64,000 nt of DNA from NCBI RefSeq assembly GCF_900182955.1, contig NZ_FXUL01000007.1, positions 62,001 to 126,000 of the forward strand. The letters are read 5' to 3'. Shown piece by piece: positions 35,367 to 43,310 of the stretch (position 1 is the first letter of the stretch; every line of letters begins with the position of its first letter). The position numbers and the translations under genes were made by a program. Under the pieces are notes generated by a model. It made no database searches. It was not told the origin of the DNA and worked only from the letters and a program-made list of their open reading frames with translations. Source of the stretch: Noviherbaspirillum suwonense. Its GTDB lineage: Bacteria > Pseudomonadota > Gammaproteobacteria > Burkholderiales > Burkholderiaceae_D.

Positions 35367-37010
35367 GTGAGCTTACGCGATTTGAAAATTGGCCTCCGGC
35401 TTGCGCTCGGATTCGGCTTGATCCTGCTGGCTGCCTGCGGCATGTTGCTCGGGTCGGTCATGAGCAACGGTACTGAGCGCGCCGTGCTTCTGAAAACCCT
35501 GCAGCATGCGATGGCGCAGCAGGACCTTGCAAATGAAATGCGCAACGCCCTCTACAGCAGCGCGATCGCCGTCCGCAGCATGGGCTTGCAGAGCAAGGTG
35601 GAAGCCGTGCAGAAGGACGAAATGGAGGCCAAGAAGCAGCGCGCCGCCTACCTGGCGGCAAGGGGCAAGCTGGAAGCGGCAGGGCTGGGCGCGAAGGAGA
35701 GCGAGATCTTCGCGCGGCTGGCCGAGACCGACCGGCTGATGGAGGCACAGTTCAAAACGGCAGTCGACCTGGCGGCCCAGTTCAACACCGAGCAGGCCGC
35801 CAGCGTGATTACCGGAAAAATCGATCCGCTTTTCAATAGCGCCTCGGTGCAGATTGCCGCGTTCATCGCCTTGCAGAAAGCGCACGCAGTCGATGCGACC
35901 GCGCGAGCGAACGCCAGCAGCGTCCAGGCGCAGCGACTGATCGTCGCCTCCGGCGTGCTGCTGATGATCATGGCGAGCCTGATCGCCTGGCGCATGACCG
36001 TCAGCATCACGCGCCCCCTGCAGCTGGCGGTGGAAGCAACGGAACGCGTGGCCAAGGGCGACCTCGTTGCGGACATCGAGGTGAACGGTCGGGACGAGGC
36101 GGCGCGGCTGCTGCGCGCGCTGCGTGACATGCGCCAGAGCCTGTCGCACCTGGTCGGCCAGGTCCGGCAGGGCACCGATTACATCGCCACCGCGTCGGGC
36201 GAAATCGCCGCGGGCAACCAGGATCTTTCAGCCCGTACCGAGGAGCAGGCCAGCTCGCTGGAAGAAACCGCCGCATCGATGGAAGAGCTGACCGCAACCG
36301 TCAAGCAGAACGCCGACAATGCGCGCCAGGCAAACCAGCTGGCGCTGTCCGCCTCGGACGTCGCGGTCAAGGGCGGGCAGGTCGTCTCGCAGGTCGTCAC
36401 CACGATGGGCGAGATTAACAATGCGTCGCGCAAGATTGTCGAGATCGTCAGCGTGATCGACGGCATTGCGTTCCAGACCAACATACTGGCGCTGAATGCC
36501 GCCGTGGAAGCGGCCCGGGCGGGCGAGCAGGGCCGGGGATTTGCGGTCGTGGCCGCCGAGGTGCGCAGCCTGGCGCAGAGGAGCGCCGCGGCCGCCAGGG
36601 AAATCAAGACCCTGATCGGCGACTCGGTACAGCGCGTCGAGGCCGGCAGCGGGCAGGTGCTGGAAGCCGGCCGGACGATGGACGAGATCGTCGGCAGCGT
36701 CCAGCGCGTGACGGACATCATGGCCGAGATCACGGCCGCCAGCCAGGAACAGACTTCAGGCATCGGCCTGATCAACCAGGCAGTGACGCAAATGGACCAG
36801 GTAACGCAGAAAAACGCCGCGCTGGTCGAGGAAGCGGCGGCGGCGGCGGCCACGCTGCGGGAACAGGCCGGCGAGCTGTCGCAGCTGGTCAGCGTCTTCA
36901 AGCTGGATCTCCAGCCACAGCAGGCAATGGCGTTGGACATGAATGCGGCGCAGCAACTGCAAGCGCCGGACAATGGCTACCGCCAGTTGGCGTCCAACGG
37001 CGCTTACTAG
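35367..37010 (+). CDS. Methyl-accepting chemotaxis protein
   Basis: 547-aa chemoreceptor. The GTG start at 35367 (GGGA six bases upstream, giving [12 protein letters not shown] as in homologues) is preferred to TTG 35334. Order: TM1 about residues 10-32 ([17 protein letters not shown]), periplasmic four-helix-bundle region to about 175, TM2 ([20 protein letters not shown]), HAMP ([20 protein letters not shown]), then a long cytoplasmic coiled coil with the hairpin tip [37 protein letters not shown] that contacts CheA/Che[31 protein letters not shown] is the second methylation helix. No CheR-tethering pentapeptide at the C-terminus. Likely cotranscribed with the Cache protein. Confidence 0.94.
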   Translation: MSLRDLKIGLRLALGFGLILLAACGMLLGSVMSNGTERAVLLKTLQHAMAQQDLANEMRNALYSSAIAVRSMGLQSKVEAVQKDEMEAKKQRAAYLAARGKLEAAGLGAKESEIFARLAETDRLMEAQFKTAVDLAAQFNTEQAASVITGKIDPLFNSASVQIAAFIALQKAHAVDATARANASSVQAQRLIVASGVLLMIMASLIAWRMTVSITRPLQLAVEATERVAKGDLVADIEVNGRDEAARLLRALRDMRQSLSHLVGQVRQGTDYIATASGEIAAGNQDLSARTEEQASSLEETAASMEELTATVKQNADNARQANQLALSASDVAVKGGQVVSQVVTTMGEINNASRKIVEIVSVIDGIAFQTNILALNAAVEAARAGEQGRGFAVVAAEVRSLAQRSAAAAREIKTLIGDSVQRVEAGSGQVLEAGRTMDEIVGSVQRVTDIMAEITAASQEQTSGIGLINQAVTQMDQVTQKNAALVEEAAAAAATLREQAGELSQLVSVFKLDLQPQQAMALDMNAAQQLQAPDNGYRQLASNGAY

Positions 37011-37201
37011 GGTTCTGGCCGACGCCCTTCCTTCGGGCGCCCGGGAATGCATAGGCTGCAAACGCAGACCGGGCTGCCCAGATGCCGGCGCCGGCGACGA
37101 CAGCCTGCGCGCGCTGGCGCCGCACTCCCGCAATGGGACGTCCGGCGGCAGCACGGGCAGCTTTGATGCCGGGCGACGCGCCAGGCCGCCCGGGCGCCGC
37201 A

Positions 37202-37546
37202 TCACTTCGCATGCGCAAGCGTGGTGGCAGCGCGGCCCGCTTGGGCGGGTTGGCTGAAGTCGGTGAATTCCGACATCCGGTTGGACGCATAACTGCCATC
37301 CGCATAGCTGCGCGCAAGCTCCGCGCGAACGTCCGCGCGGTTCACACCGGACGCGACGCGGGTGTAGTCGACGAATTCATGCTGCCTGGCGGCGATGGTC
37401 CCGGCGCCTGCCAGCTCGGCCTGCACCTCGGCGCGGGACTTCACGCCGACGAATTTGCTGTGGTCCACGTATGGATAGGTCGTATCGGCAAGGGCGGCTC
37501 CGGAAACGAGCATCGCTGCGGCAGCAATCAGATATCTGGTATGCAT
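37202..37546 (-). CDS. DUF4148 domain periplasmic protein
   Basis: 114-aa secreted protein. Start at 37546 follows CAGGAG and gives a signal peptide (YLIAAAAMLVSGAALA). The mature part has two copies of the DUF4148 core: GVKSRAEVQAELAGA and GVNRADVRAELARSYADG. The family is abundant in Burkholderiales, of unknown role, and often stress- or envelope-linked. A paralogue lies at 46924-47226. Not part of an evident operon. Confidence 0.85.
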   Translation of the reverse strand: MHTRYLIAAAAMLVSGAALADTTYPYVDHSKFVGVKSRAEVQAELAGAGTIAARQHEFVDYTRVASGVNRADVRAELARSYADGSYASNRMSEFTDFSQPAQAGRAATTLAHAK

Positions 37547-37889
37547 TTTTCCACTCCTGAATAATAAAGTGACTTCTGCTCCCGGCAGCCTTCCCAGCGA
37601 AGGATGCCTGCGGAAGTCGTACCCGGGCGCTGCCGTGGTCCGTCTTCCCGACAACACGCGGCCGCGCCACTGCAATCGCGCATCCAGCGGACGAGTCCGT
37701 TGTCACCGGACGGAAATCCTGTGATGATCCCCGCCGCGTCGAACCTTGCCTGCCGTCAGCGCCTCTTCCCTCCCTCGCGGCGCAACGCTGGCGCCGCATT
37801 CAGTTCATCAAGCAATTAATCCATCGCGGTGTCCGCTCCGGTTCCGGCAATGACAGCCGGCGCGCGGCCATCCTGACCATCGTCCGGCC
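37547..37889. other. Intergenic, no gene recognised
   Basis: About 340 bases upstream of the DUF4148 gene and downstream of the methyltransferase stop. No motif or frame of note. Confidence 0.4.
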
Positions 37890-38957
37890 TCAAAGACGCG
37901 CTTCCAGCACCAAATTGAACGGCGTCTCGGCTGCGCGCCGGAAGTGTTGGAACCCGGCCTCGCGGAACACCTCGGCGAGTTGCGCTTCGCCGGCCTGCGC
38001 CCCCAGCACACGATGGCCGCCTTCGGCGATGGCATGCGCGCAGCAGAGCATGGTGGACGCTGCGTAGTAGATCCGGGCCACGGGCGACAGGTTGTCCTCG
38101 ACCCGGTCGTTGGCGAACGGTTCGACCAGCATCACGGTACCGCCTGGCGCCAGCGCCTCGGCCGCATGCCGGGCAGCGCCTAGCGGGTCGCCGAGGTCGT
38201 GCAGGCAGTCGAAGAAACAGATGAGGCCGTAATCCCGGCCCGGATAGTCGTCCGCCCTTGCGACGTCGAAGCGGGCCCGCTGCGCGCAGCCGGCAGTCTC
38301 GGCGTTCCGGCTTGCTTCCCGCACCGAATCGGCATGGGTATCGAAGCCGCGGAAGCGCGAATTCGGATAGGCGTCGGCTATCAGCAAGGTCGAGTGGCCG
38401 TGGCCGCAGCCGACATCGGCCACGGTGATGCCGGCGTCGAGCCGCTGCGTCACCCCGTCCAGCGCCGGCAGCCAGGACGACAGCAGGCTGCCGCGGTAGG
38501 CATTGCGGTAAAAGGCGGCGACGCCGCAGTACAGCCGGCCATGATGATCGCCCCACGCGACGCCGCTGCCGGTGCGGAATGCGTCGACTGCCTTGTCCTC
38601 GTCGAACCACATCGACGCCGGGACATTCCATGCATGGGGGATATATACCGGGCTGGCTTCATCCGCTAGCACCAGTGCCTGTTCCGGCGACAGTGCGTAG
38701 GCGTTGCTGGCGGCATCGTAGTCGACGTATCCGCCTGCCGCCTGCGCATTGAGCCACTCCCGGATATAGCGTTCGGCGCAGCCGGTGCGGGCGGCAAGCT
38801 CCTGCGGGCTGATCGGGCCGGCATCCGCCATGGCCTTGTAAAGTCCCAGTTTGCTGCCTAGGCTGACCATGACGCCGCCGTAGCCGGCGGACAGGTCGCC
38901 TATGGCGCGCGTCATGAAAGCGTCGAGTTTTGCGTGATCGATGGTGGAGGTGTCCAT
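37890..38957 (-). CDS. SAM-dependent methyltransferase with N-terminal winged helix
   Basis: 355-aa class I methyltransferase. The long upstream frame (to 39509) overlaps the divergent AraC gene, so the start at 38957 is used, with GAGGG seven bases upstream. Residues ~20-100 form a winged-helix module (GLYKAMADAGPISPQELAARTGCAERYIREWLNAQAAGGYVDY), and ~170-345 the Rossmann domain with motif I VADVGCGHGHSTLLIADAYP and LICFFDCLHDLGDPLGAARHAAEALAPGG. This is the layout of plant-type O-methyltransferase-like and UbiE-like bacterial enzymes; the acceptor is unknown. The divergent AraC-type regulator may control it. Confidence 0.88.
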   Translation of the reverse strand: MDTSTIDHAKLDAFMTRAIGDLSAGYGGVMVSLGSKLGLYKAMADAGPISPQELAARTGCAERYIREWLNAQAAGGYVDYDAASNAYALSPEQALVLADEASPVYIPHAWNVPASMWFDEDKAVDAFRTGSGVAWGDHHGRLYCGVAAFYRNAYRGSLLSSWLPALDGVTQRLDAGITVADVGCGHGHSTLLIADAYPNSRFRGFDTHADSVREASRNAETAGCAQRARFDVARADDYPGRDYGLICFFDCLHDLGDPLGAARHAAEALAPGGTVMLVEPFANDRVEDNLSPVARIYYAASTMLCCAHAIAEGGHRVLGAQAGEAQLAEVFREAGFQHFRRAAETPFNLVLEARL

Positions 38958-39167
38958 GGTGTTGCCCTCATCGGATGTTTTAAAAGGTGTTGGACTGCGA
39001 GGACAGAATCGCACTGGGCGGCCGTGGCGAACAGAGCCGGAATCGCCCGAAAACGGTTCGATTACGCCACTGCCTGATTGCCGCGCTGGGTCGCGCGGGC
39101 GCGTTGCGGGAGTTTTTTCAATCCGGTTGCCGGCCGCAATCGCGCGAGCCGGCCGGGAGGACCGGCC

Positions 39168-40193
39168 ATGAGCGGGCAGCCGGCCAGCCGCCACGTGAGC
39201 CTTGTGGCATTGCCAGACGCCGCGGTTTCCACGCTGACGGGCATCTACGACGTGCTGAATGCCTTTACACTGCTGGATGCTGGCCATCGCGGGCCGGCCG
39301 CGACGGCGCCGTTTCAGGTCGAGATCGTGGGGGAGACCACCGGGCTGCTGGACCTGGCGAGCGGCGTGCCCATCCAGGTGCAGCGGTCGATCGACGAGAT
39401 CGACGATACCGCCATCGTGATCGTGCCGTCGGTGCTGCTGCGCCCGGAAGGCTGGGAGACGGGCCGCTTCCCCCGCCTTGTCGACTGGATCCACCGCATG
39501 CACGGGCACGGGGCCGTCCTGTGCTCGGCCTGCTCGGGCATCTTCCTGCTGGCCGAATCCGGCCTATTCAATGGCCGGGATACGACCGTGCATTTCGTCT
39601 ACGCCAACATGTTCGCCAGCGTTTATCCGACCGTGCCCATCCATCCGGAACGGGTGCTGGTTGTCTCCGGCGAACGCGAGGAGCTGGTGACGTCGGGCGC
39701 GTCGATGAGCTGGCATGACCTGGTGCTTTACTTGATTACGCGCTGGGTCGGCGCGACGGCGGCGCAGGAAGTGGCGCGGTTGTTCGCGCTGCAATGGCAC
39801 CAGGACGGCCTGACGCCCTACATGGTGTTCGAAGGCAACCGCAGCCATGGCGACGGCGACATCCAGAGCGCCCAGCACTGGCTGGACACGCACTTTTCCG
39901 TGGCCCATCCGGTGGAGGAAATGATCAAGCGCTCCCGCCTTGCCGACCGGACCTTCAAGCGGCGTTTCACGCAGGCGACCGGGCTCGCGCCGCTTGCCTA
40001 TGTGCAGCGCCTGCGGGTCGAGGATGCGAAGCGCCGGCTCGAGCGCACGGAAGCGTCCGTCGATGAAGTCAGCTGGCTGGTGGGCTACGAAGATCCGGCC
40101 TTTTTCCGGCGGTTGTTCAAGCGCACTACCGGGCTTGCGCCGGGCGATTACCGGCGGCGTTTCCGGATCCCCGATTTTTCCTGTCCGTACTAG
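39168..40193 (+). CDS. AraC-family regulator with DJ-1/PfpI-like sensor domain (GlxA type)
   Basis: 341-aa regulator. Start at 39168 follows GGGAGG seven bases upstream. Residues ~10-190 are a class I amidotransferase-like DJ-1/PfpI domain (HVSLVALPDAAVSTLTGIYDVLNAF; elbow GAVLCSACSGIFLLAESGL). The C-terminal ~100 residues are the AraC double helix-turn-helix (VEEMIKRSRLADRTFKRRFTQATGLAPLAYVQRLRVEDAKRRLE; SWLVGYEDPAFFRRLFKRTTGLAPGDYRRRF). Relatives such as GlxA, CdhR and GbdR respond to quaternary amines and related metabolites. Start-to-start distance to the divergent methyltransferase is 210 bases, so joint control is plausible (inference). Confidence 0.92.
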   Translation: MSGQPASRHVSLVALPDAAVSTLTGIYDVLNAFTLLDAGHRGPAATAPFQVEIVGETTGLLDLASGVPIQVQRSIDEIDDTAIVIVPSVLLRPEGWETGRFPRLVDWIHRMHGHGAVLCSACSGIFLLAESGLFNGRDTTVHFVYANMFASVYPTVPIHPERVLVVSGEREELVTSGASMSWHDLVLYLITRWVGATAAQEVARLFALQWHQDGLTPYMVFEGNRSHGDGDIQSAQHWLDTHFSVAHPVEEMIKRSRLADRTFKRRFTQATGLAPLAYVQRLRVEDAKRRLERTEASVDEVSWLVGYEDPAFFRRLFKRTTGLAPGDYRRRFRIPDFSCPY

Positions 40194-40265
40194 CCCTTCT
40201 TTCCTGCCGCTGACCGGCAAGCGGCTGCAGAAGCCGCTTGCCGGATCATGCGACGTTCAGGCGCT

Positions 40266-41021
40266 TCACAGGTCGAGTCCCATTGGCCGCGAGCCGTTCC
40301 CGACCAATCTTTCGCCGAGGGCGCGCAGCAGCGTTGCGCCATCCCCGGTCCAGGCGCTGCCGTGCATGCAGGCCAGTGTGCCGGGCAGTTCGGCGGCAAG
40401 GTGCCCGATGAGCTGGCGGGTATGGGTCGAATGCGAAAAGTAATCCATCGGCTTGCGGAAGGCTTCGCTATTTTCCAGGATGTCCTCGCTGATCAATGGC
40501 GCCGCGCCGGTGCCACCCTGCGTGAAAAGATCGCCGCAGAACAGCGTTCTGGTCCGGGTATCCATCAGGAAGCCGGTTTCCCATCCATGCGGCAGGTGGG
40601 GCGCATCCAGCCACTTGACGGCGCGGCTGCCCAGCGAGAGCGTGGCGCCGTCGGCCATCGCATGGGCCGGCCTGTCCGCGAAATCGTCGACGGACACCAT
40701 TGCCGCGACCTGGCTGCACAGGGGGACCGACTGCGGCGCGGCAGAGAGCCACTCGTTCAGCGAGCCGCATTCGTCCGCCTCGAAATGGGACAGGGCAATG
40801 AAGCGCAGCCGGCTGACCGGGATGACGCTGTCGACGGCTTCCCGCACCAGGGGAAACATTTTTCGGGGTCCCGTGTGAAAAAGCAGCGGCTGATCATCGA
40901 CGATCAGGTATTGATTGAACGAGAAACCGCCCGGCACGATGTCCACGGGCGTATTGATGCGATAAACCCCATCGGCAATCTCGTGAATATTGGTGCCGGC
41001 AGATGCATTGGTAATGGCCAT
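40266..41021 (-). CDS. MBL-fold protein, flavodiiron/ODP-like
   Basis: 251-aa metallo-beta-lactamase-fold protein resembling the di-iron (oxygen-binding) domain of flavodiiron proteins. It has the H-x-E-x-D motif in ALSHFEADECG (His79, Glu81, Asp83), APHLPHGWETG (His142, His145), the FCGDLFTQGG Asp164 and a late CMHGSAW His. The His after Asp83 in flavodiiron enzymes is Glu here. No flavodoxin domain follows, so it is stand-alone. It lies downstream of an NTF2-like gene, both under the divergent TetR gene. O2/NO reduction or hydrolase activity are both possible. Confidence 0.8.
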   Translation of the reverse strand: MAITNASAGTNIHEIADGVYRINTPVDIVPGGFSFNQYLIVDDQPLLFHTGPRKMFPLVREAVDSVIPVSRLRFIALSHFEADECGSLNEWLSAAPQSVPLCSQVAAMVSVDDFADRPAHAMADGATLSLGSRAVKWLDAPHLPHGWETGFLMDTRTRTLFCGDLFTQGGTGAAPLISEDILENSEAFRKPMDYFSHSTHTRQLIGHLAAELPGTLACMHGSAWTGDGATLLRALGERLVGNGSRPMGLDL

Positions 41022-41161
41022 ATCGACCTCCGCATAACATAGCTGATTAAAAAAAGCGGGTGGGCGCAGGGGCTCCAGGCGCGCCGATTCGCCGGACCGG
41101 GATCATCGCTTCGACCGCAGCCGGCTTGACTCCGCCCATCGTCCGTGTCCCTCCGCCGCGT

Positions 41162-41602
41162 TCAGGCCGGGACCGCGACCGGTTCGGACAATTGCCGGAC
41201 GATCGCGGCGTGATCGAGCCAGACATTCTCGCGCTTGATCCTGCCTTCCGGGGTGACCTCGAAAATATGCAGGATGCGGAAGCTGAGCGGCCTGCCGTGT
41301 CCGGGAAGGCCCATCGGATTGCCGACCGCCTTTCCTTGCCAGATACTTTCGTCCACCACGAAATCGTCGCCGTACAGGCGCTTGACCGACGTGACCTTTT
41401 CGCCGGCAAGGTCCGCGAACATCTGCTCGTAAAATGCGCGCGCCGTCTGCTTGTCGCGCGAGGCGCCGTCCGGCCAGCCCACCAGGTCATGCGTGAGGTC
41501 GTCCACGAGCGTGGACAGCACGCCGTCAACATCATCTTCCGCCTCGTACCGGAAATGCCGGTCGATCAGGGAATCGAATTGAGATTTTGTCAAACCAGCC
41601 AT
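41162..41602 (-). CDS. NTF2-like (SnoaL-type) protein
   Basis: 146-aa single-domain cytoplasmic protein. AGGGGA precedes the start. The helix SLIDRHFRYEAEDDVDGVLSTLVDDLTHDLVGWPDG, a YEQMFADLAGEKVTSVKRLYGDDFVVDESIWQG strand region, and LSFRILHIFEVTPEGRIKRENVWLD match the ketosteroid-isomerase-like cone fold. It is first in a two-gene unit with the MBL-fold gene and divergent from TetR, with a large palindrome between. A small-molecule isomerase, hydrolase or binding role is possible; no assignment. Confidence 0.8.
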   Translation of the reverse strand: MAGLTKSQFDSLIDRHFRYEAEDDVDGVLSTLVDDLTHDLVGWPDGASRDKQTARAFYEQMFADLAGEKVTSVKRLYGDDFVVDESIWQGKAVGNPMGLPGHGRPLSFRILHIFEVTPEGRIKRENVWLDHAAIVRQLSEPVAVPA

Positions 41603-41622
41603 GATTTTCCCCTAAAAAATGG

Positions 41623-41650
41623 ATGACAAAGCCCTTGCCTTGGCTATAAT
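41623..41650 (+). promoter_or_regulatory. Promoter of the TetR gene
   Basis: ATGACA (41623-41628), 16-base spacer, perfect TATAAT (41645-41650). The -10 box overlaps the left end of the 36-bp palindrome, so a protein bound there would block polymerase. Confidence 0.6.
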
Positions 41651-41684
41651 GAAACACATGTCTCATATGAGACGTGTGTTTCAT
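41649..41684. promoter_or_regulatory. 36-bp palindrome, probable TetR operator
   Basis: Left half ATGAAACACATGTCTCAT and right half ATGAGACGTGTGTTTCAT form an inverted repeat with a single mismatch in 18 positions. It lies between the divergent TetR and NTF2/MBL genes, overlapping the TATAAT box, and ends nine bases before the TetR start codon. This is the expected place for autorepression and control of the divergent unit. Confidence 0.8.
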
Positions 41685-41693
41685 TAATAGACC

Positions 41694-42347
41694 ATGCCAA
41701 ATCGGAAGTCAAGAACCGTGCAGCCCGACGCCAGCGCCCCGCGGACCAATCTGCAGGAGGGGCGCGCCAACCAGAAACAGCGCACCTATCAGGCGCTGCT
41801 CGACGCGGCGCTCGGGCTCAGCGAGACGGGGCAGCAGCCGACGCTGCAGGACATCGCCAACAAGGCAATGGTGTCCCGCGCCACCGCGTACCGGTACTTT
41901 CCGTCGGTCGATGCGCTGATCCACGAAGCGTATTTCGGTCGGGGCGCGGTGCCGCTGGATACTTTCATCGCGCCCGGCACCGACCCGGTGGACGCAATCG
42001 GACGCGCTGCCGACGTGATGAATCGCCTGCTGCTGGACAATGAAACCGGCGTGCACATCGTCGAACGCGCTTTCATGCAGATCTGGCTGGACAACCCGCC
42101 GGACGACCGTCCTTCCCGCATGGCGCGGCGGATGAACTATATCGATCCCATTGTCGACGCCCTGGCGGACCGGCTGGACGAGGCAGCCCGGCGCCGCTTG
42201 CGCACGGCGCTGGCAATGACCCTGGGAACCGAAGCGGTGCTGGCGATGCGCGATGTCGCGGGTGCGAACAGGGACCAGGCCATCGCCGCAGGCATCTGGG
42301 CCGCCCAGTCGCTGGTGCGCCAGGCGCTGGCCGAGGCAGGGTCCTGA
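41694..42347 (+). CDS. TetR/AcrR-family regulator
   Basis: 217-aa repressor. The helix-turn-helix is at about residues 28-75: KQRTYQALLDAALGLSETGQQPTLQDIANKAMVSRATAYRYFPSVDALIHEAYF, with the family ATAYRYF recognition helix. The rest is a variable helical ligand-binding domain. There is no Shine-Dalgarno sequence and the leader is short, since the promoter -10 lies 44 bases before ATG. It probably represses itself and the divergent NTF2/MBL genes through the palindrome. Ligand unknown. Confidence 0.92.
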   Translation: MPNRKSRTVQPDASAPRTNLQEGRANQKQRTYQALLDAALGLSETGQQPTLQDIANKAMVSRATAYRYFPSVDALIHEAYFGRGAVPLDTFIAPGTDPVDAIGRAADVMNRLLLDNETGVHIVERAFMQIWLDNPPDDRPSRMARRMNYIDPIVDALADRLDEAARRRLRTALAMTLGTEAVLAMRDVAGANRDQAIAAGIWAAQSLVRQALAEAGS

Positions 42348-42464
42348 TACGGTGCGGCGCAAGCATGTCATCACGGAAGATGCGGCCGCCGACCGACACG
42401 GGATGGGCCGGGAAGGACGGTGCTCATCCATGAAACGAAACCGGCACGCTATCGGAGCAAGGCC

Positions 42465-42818
42465 ATGAACCAACCGGATTTGATGGCGGCTGCCGACGCC
42501 CCGGCCATCGATGCAAGCTTCGACGCCCTGCATGCTTTCCTGACGCATGAACTGAAGCTCCTGGCCGAGCCTGCGCATGGCGGGACGTGGCGGACCTATT
42601 TCTTCGGAGAGATCGTCTGGCATCCGGCGACGACAACCCGGACGGTCAAGGTCCTTCTCGACCATAGGCAGAAACCATTCAGGGTCCAGCTGTGCGTATC
42701 TTCCGATAACAACAACAGCGTCTTCATGACCGTACCTTTTTCCAAGGCGTCGCTGGCCGCGGCGGTGGAAGGGGAGACCTTGAAGCTTATTTCACGCAAG
42801 ACCGGCCGGGATGGCTGA
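42465..42818 (+). CDS. Hypothetical protein, 117 aa
   Basis: Unrecognised cytoplasmic protein. CGGAG precedes the chosen ATG at 42465; the frame extends to 42420. The sequence begins MNQPDLMAAADAPAIDASFD, then HAFLTHELKLLAEPAHGGTWRTYFFGEIVWHPATTTRTVKVLLDHRQKPFRVQL, looking like a small alpha-beta fold with alternating strands, and ends LKLISRKTGRDG. No membrane segment or catalytic motif. It follows TetR by 117 bases and may belong to that unit. Confidence 0.6.
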   Translation: MNQPDLMAAADAPAIDASFDALHAFLTHELKLLAEPAHGGTWRTYFFGEIVWHPATTTRTVKVLLDHRQKPFRVQLCVSSDNNNSVFMTVPFSKASLAAAVEGETLKLISRKTGRDG

Positions 42819-43029
42819 TCGACAGCCTGGGCTGCAGGACGTCACGCTTGATCGGGATAGAGCCGATTGCTTGCCGCCGGTGAATGCCGCTGGCCGATGC
42901 GCGCACCGGTGGACCCCACCTACCCGGTTGTACCAGAACTGTTCATTCCTGGTGCGTCGCACAAACTCCTACAACGCGTTGAGCAATCCGCTGACTTCCA
43001 ACTCGACCGTTTTTCGATAGGATGCACCT

Positions 43030-43092
43030 GTCTCCTCCGTTCCCTGCGAATGGATTCAAACCCGCTGCGGCTCCGCCCGGCGGGTTTTTTTT
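43030..43092 (+). ncRNA. Predicted ~63-nt small RNA with anti-Shine-Dalgarno 5' end
   Basis: Transcript inferred from a -10-like TAGGAT (43018-43023) to the U8 tail at 43092. It begins GUCUCCUCC, has AUGGAUU at 43050-43056, and ends in an intrinsic terminator whose stem is AAACCCGC/GCGGGUUU. It shares the same three elements, in the same order, with the opposite-strand candidate at 43246-43310. The 5' CUCCUCC is a classic anti-Shine-Dalgarno seed. No -35 box is convincing. The 5' end is an estimate. Confidence 0.6.
43058..43092 (+). terminator. Intrinsic terminator of the plus-strand small RNA
   Basis: AAACCCGC (43058-43065) pairs with GCGGGTTT (43080-43087), and the run of eight T ends at 43092. 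Strong rho-independent signal. Confidence 0.85.
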
Positions 43093-43144
43093 CGCCAGTG
43101 CATGCTGCGCTGCACATAGACACACGCTTGTTTTAGATGCATCA

Positions 43145-43222
43145 TCCCCCAAAATCCAGACCCGAGAGCTGGGGACGAGAGAAGACAGGGAAACCCGCAT
43201 CGGCATCGATCGCGGGTTTTTT
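43145..43222 (+). ncRNA. Tentative third transcript between the small RNA pair
   Basis: A strong terminator at 43191-43222 has no open frame before it. A weak promoter pair (CTGCAC 43110-43115, 17-base spacer, TTAGAT 43133-43138) would start a ~78-nt RNA. It contains AGAAGACAGGG (43180-43190), complementary with one mismatch to the region around the 5' ends of both flanking small RNAs. It could be a sponge, or instead the reverse of a decayed third copy. Confidence 0.3.
43191..43222 (+). terminator. Intrinsic terminator
   Basis: AAACCCGCATCG pairs with CGATCGCGGGTTT with one bulge around a short GCAT loop, followed by T6 (43217-43222). Confidence 0.85.
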
Positions 43223-43245
43223 CTTTGGGCTAGCGGAAACCGGCC

Positions 43246-43280
43246 AAAAAAAAAGCCCACCGGAAGAATCACGGCGGGCT
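43246..43280 (-). terminator. Intrinsic terminator of the minus-strand small RNA
   Basis: On the minus strand AGCCCGCCG, an eight-base loop, CCGGTGGGC, then nine T (43254-43246). Confidence 0.85.
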
Positions 43281-43310
43281 AAATCCATCCTTTGGGAGGG
43301 TGGAGGAGAC
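43246..43310 (-). ncRNA. Predicted ~65-nt small RNA, sibling of the plus-strand copy
   Basis: Minus-strand transcript from a TATAGT -10 box (43322-43317) to the U9 tail at 43246. It begins GUCUCCUCCACC, has AUGGAUU in the middle, and ends in a terminator stem GCCCGCCG/CCGGTGGGC. These match the order and sequence of elements in the candidate at 43030-43092, so the two look like homologous siblings pointing at each other. The -35 is weak (TTACTG, 17-bp spacer). Start is estimated. Confidence 0.62.

Noticed and set aside
43044-43068. tRNA T-arm-like sequence on the minus strand (GGGTTTGAATCC)
   Set aside because: No complementary T-stem, anticodon arm or acceptor stem could be built; it is part of the small RNA terminator region.
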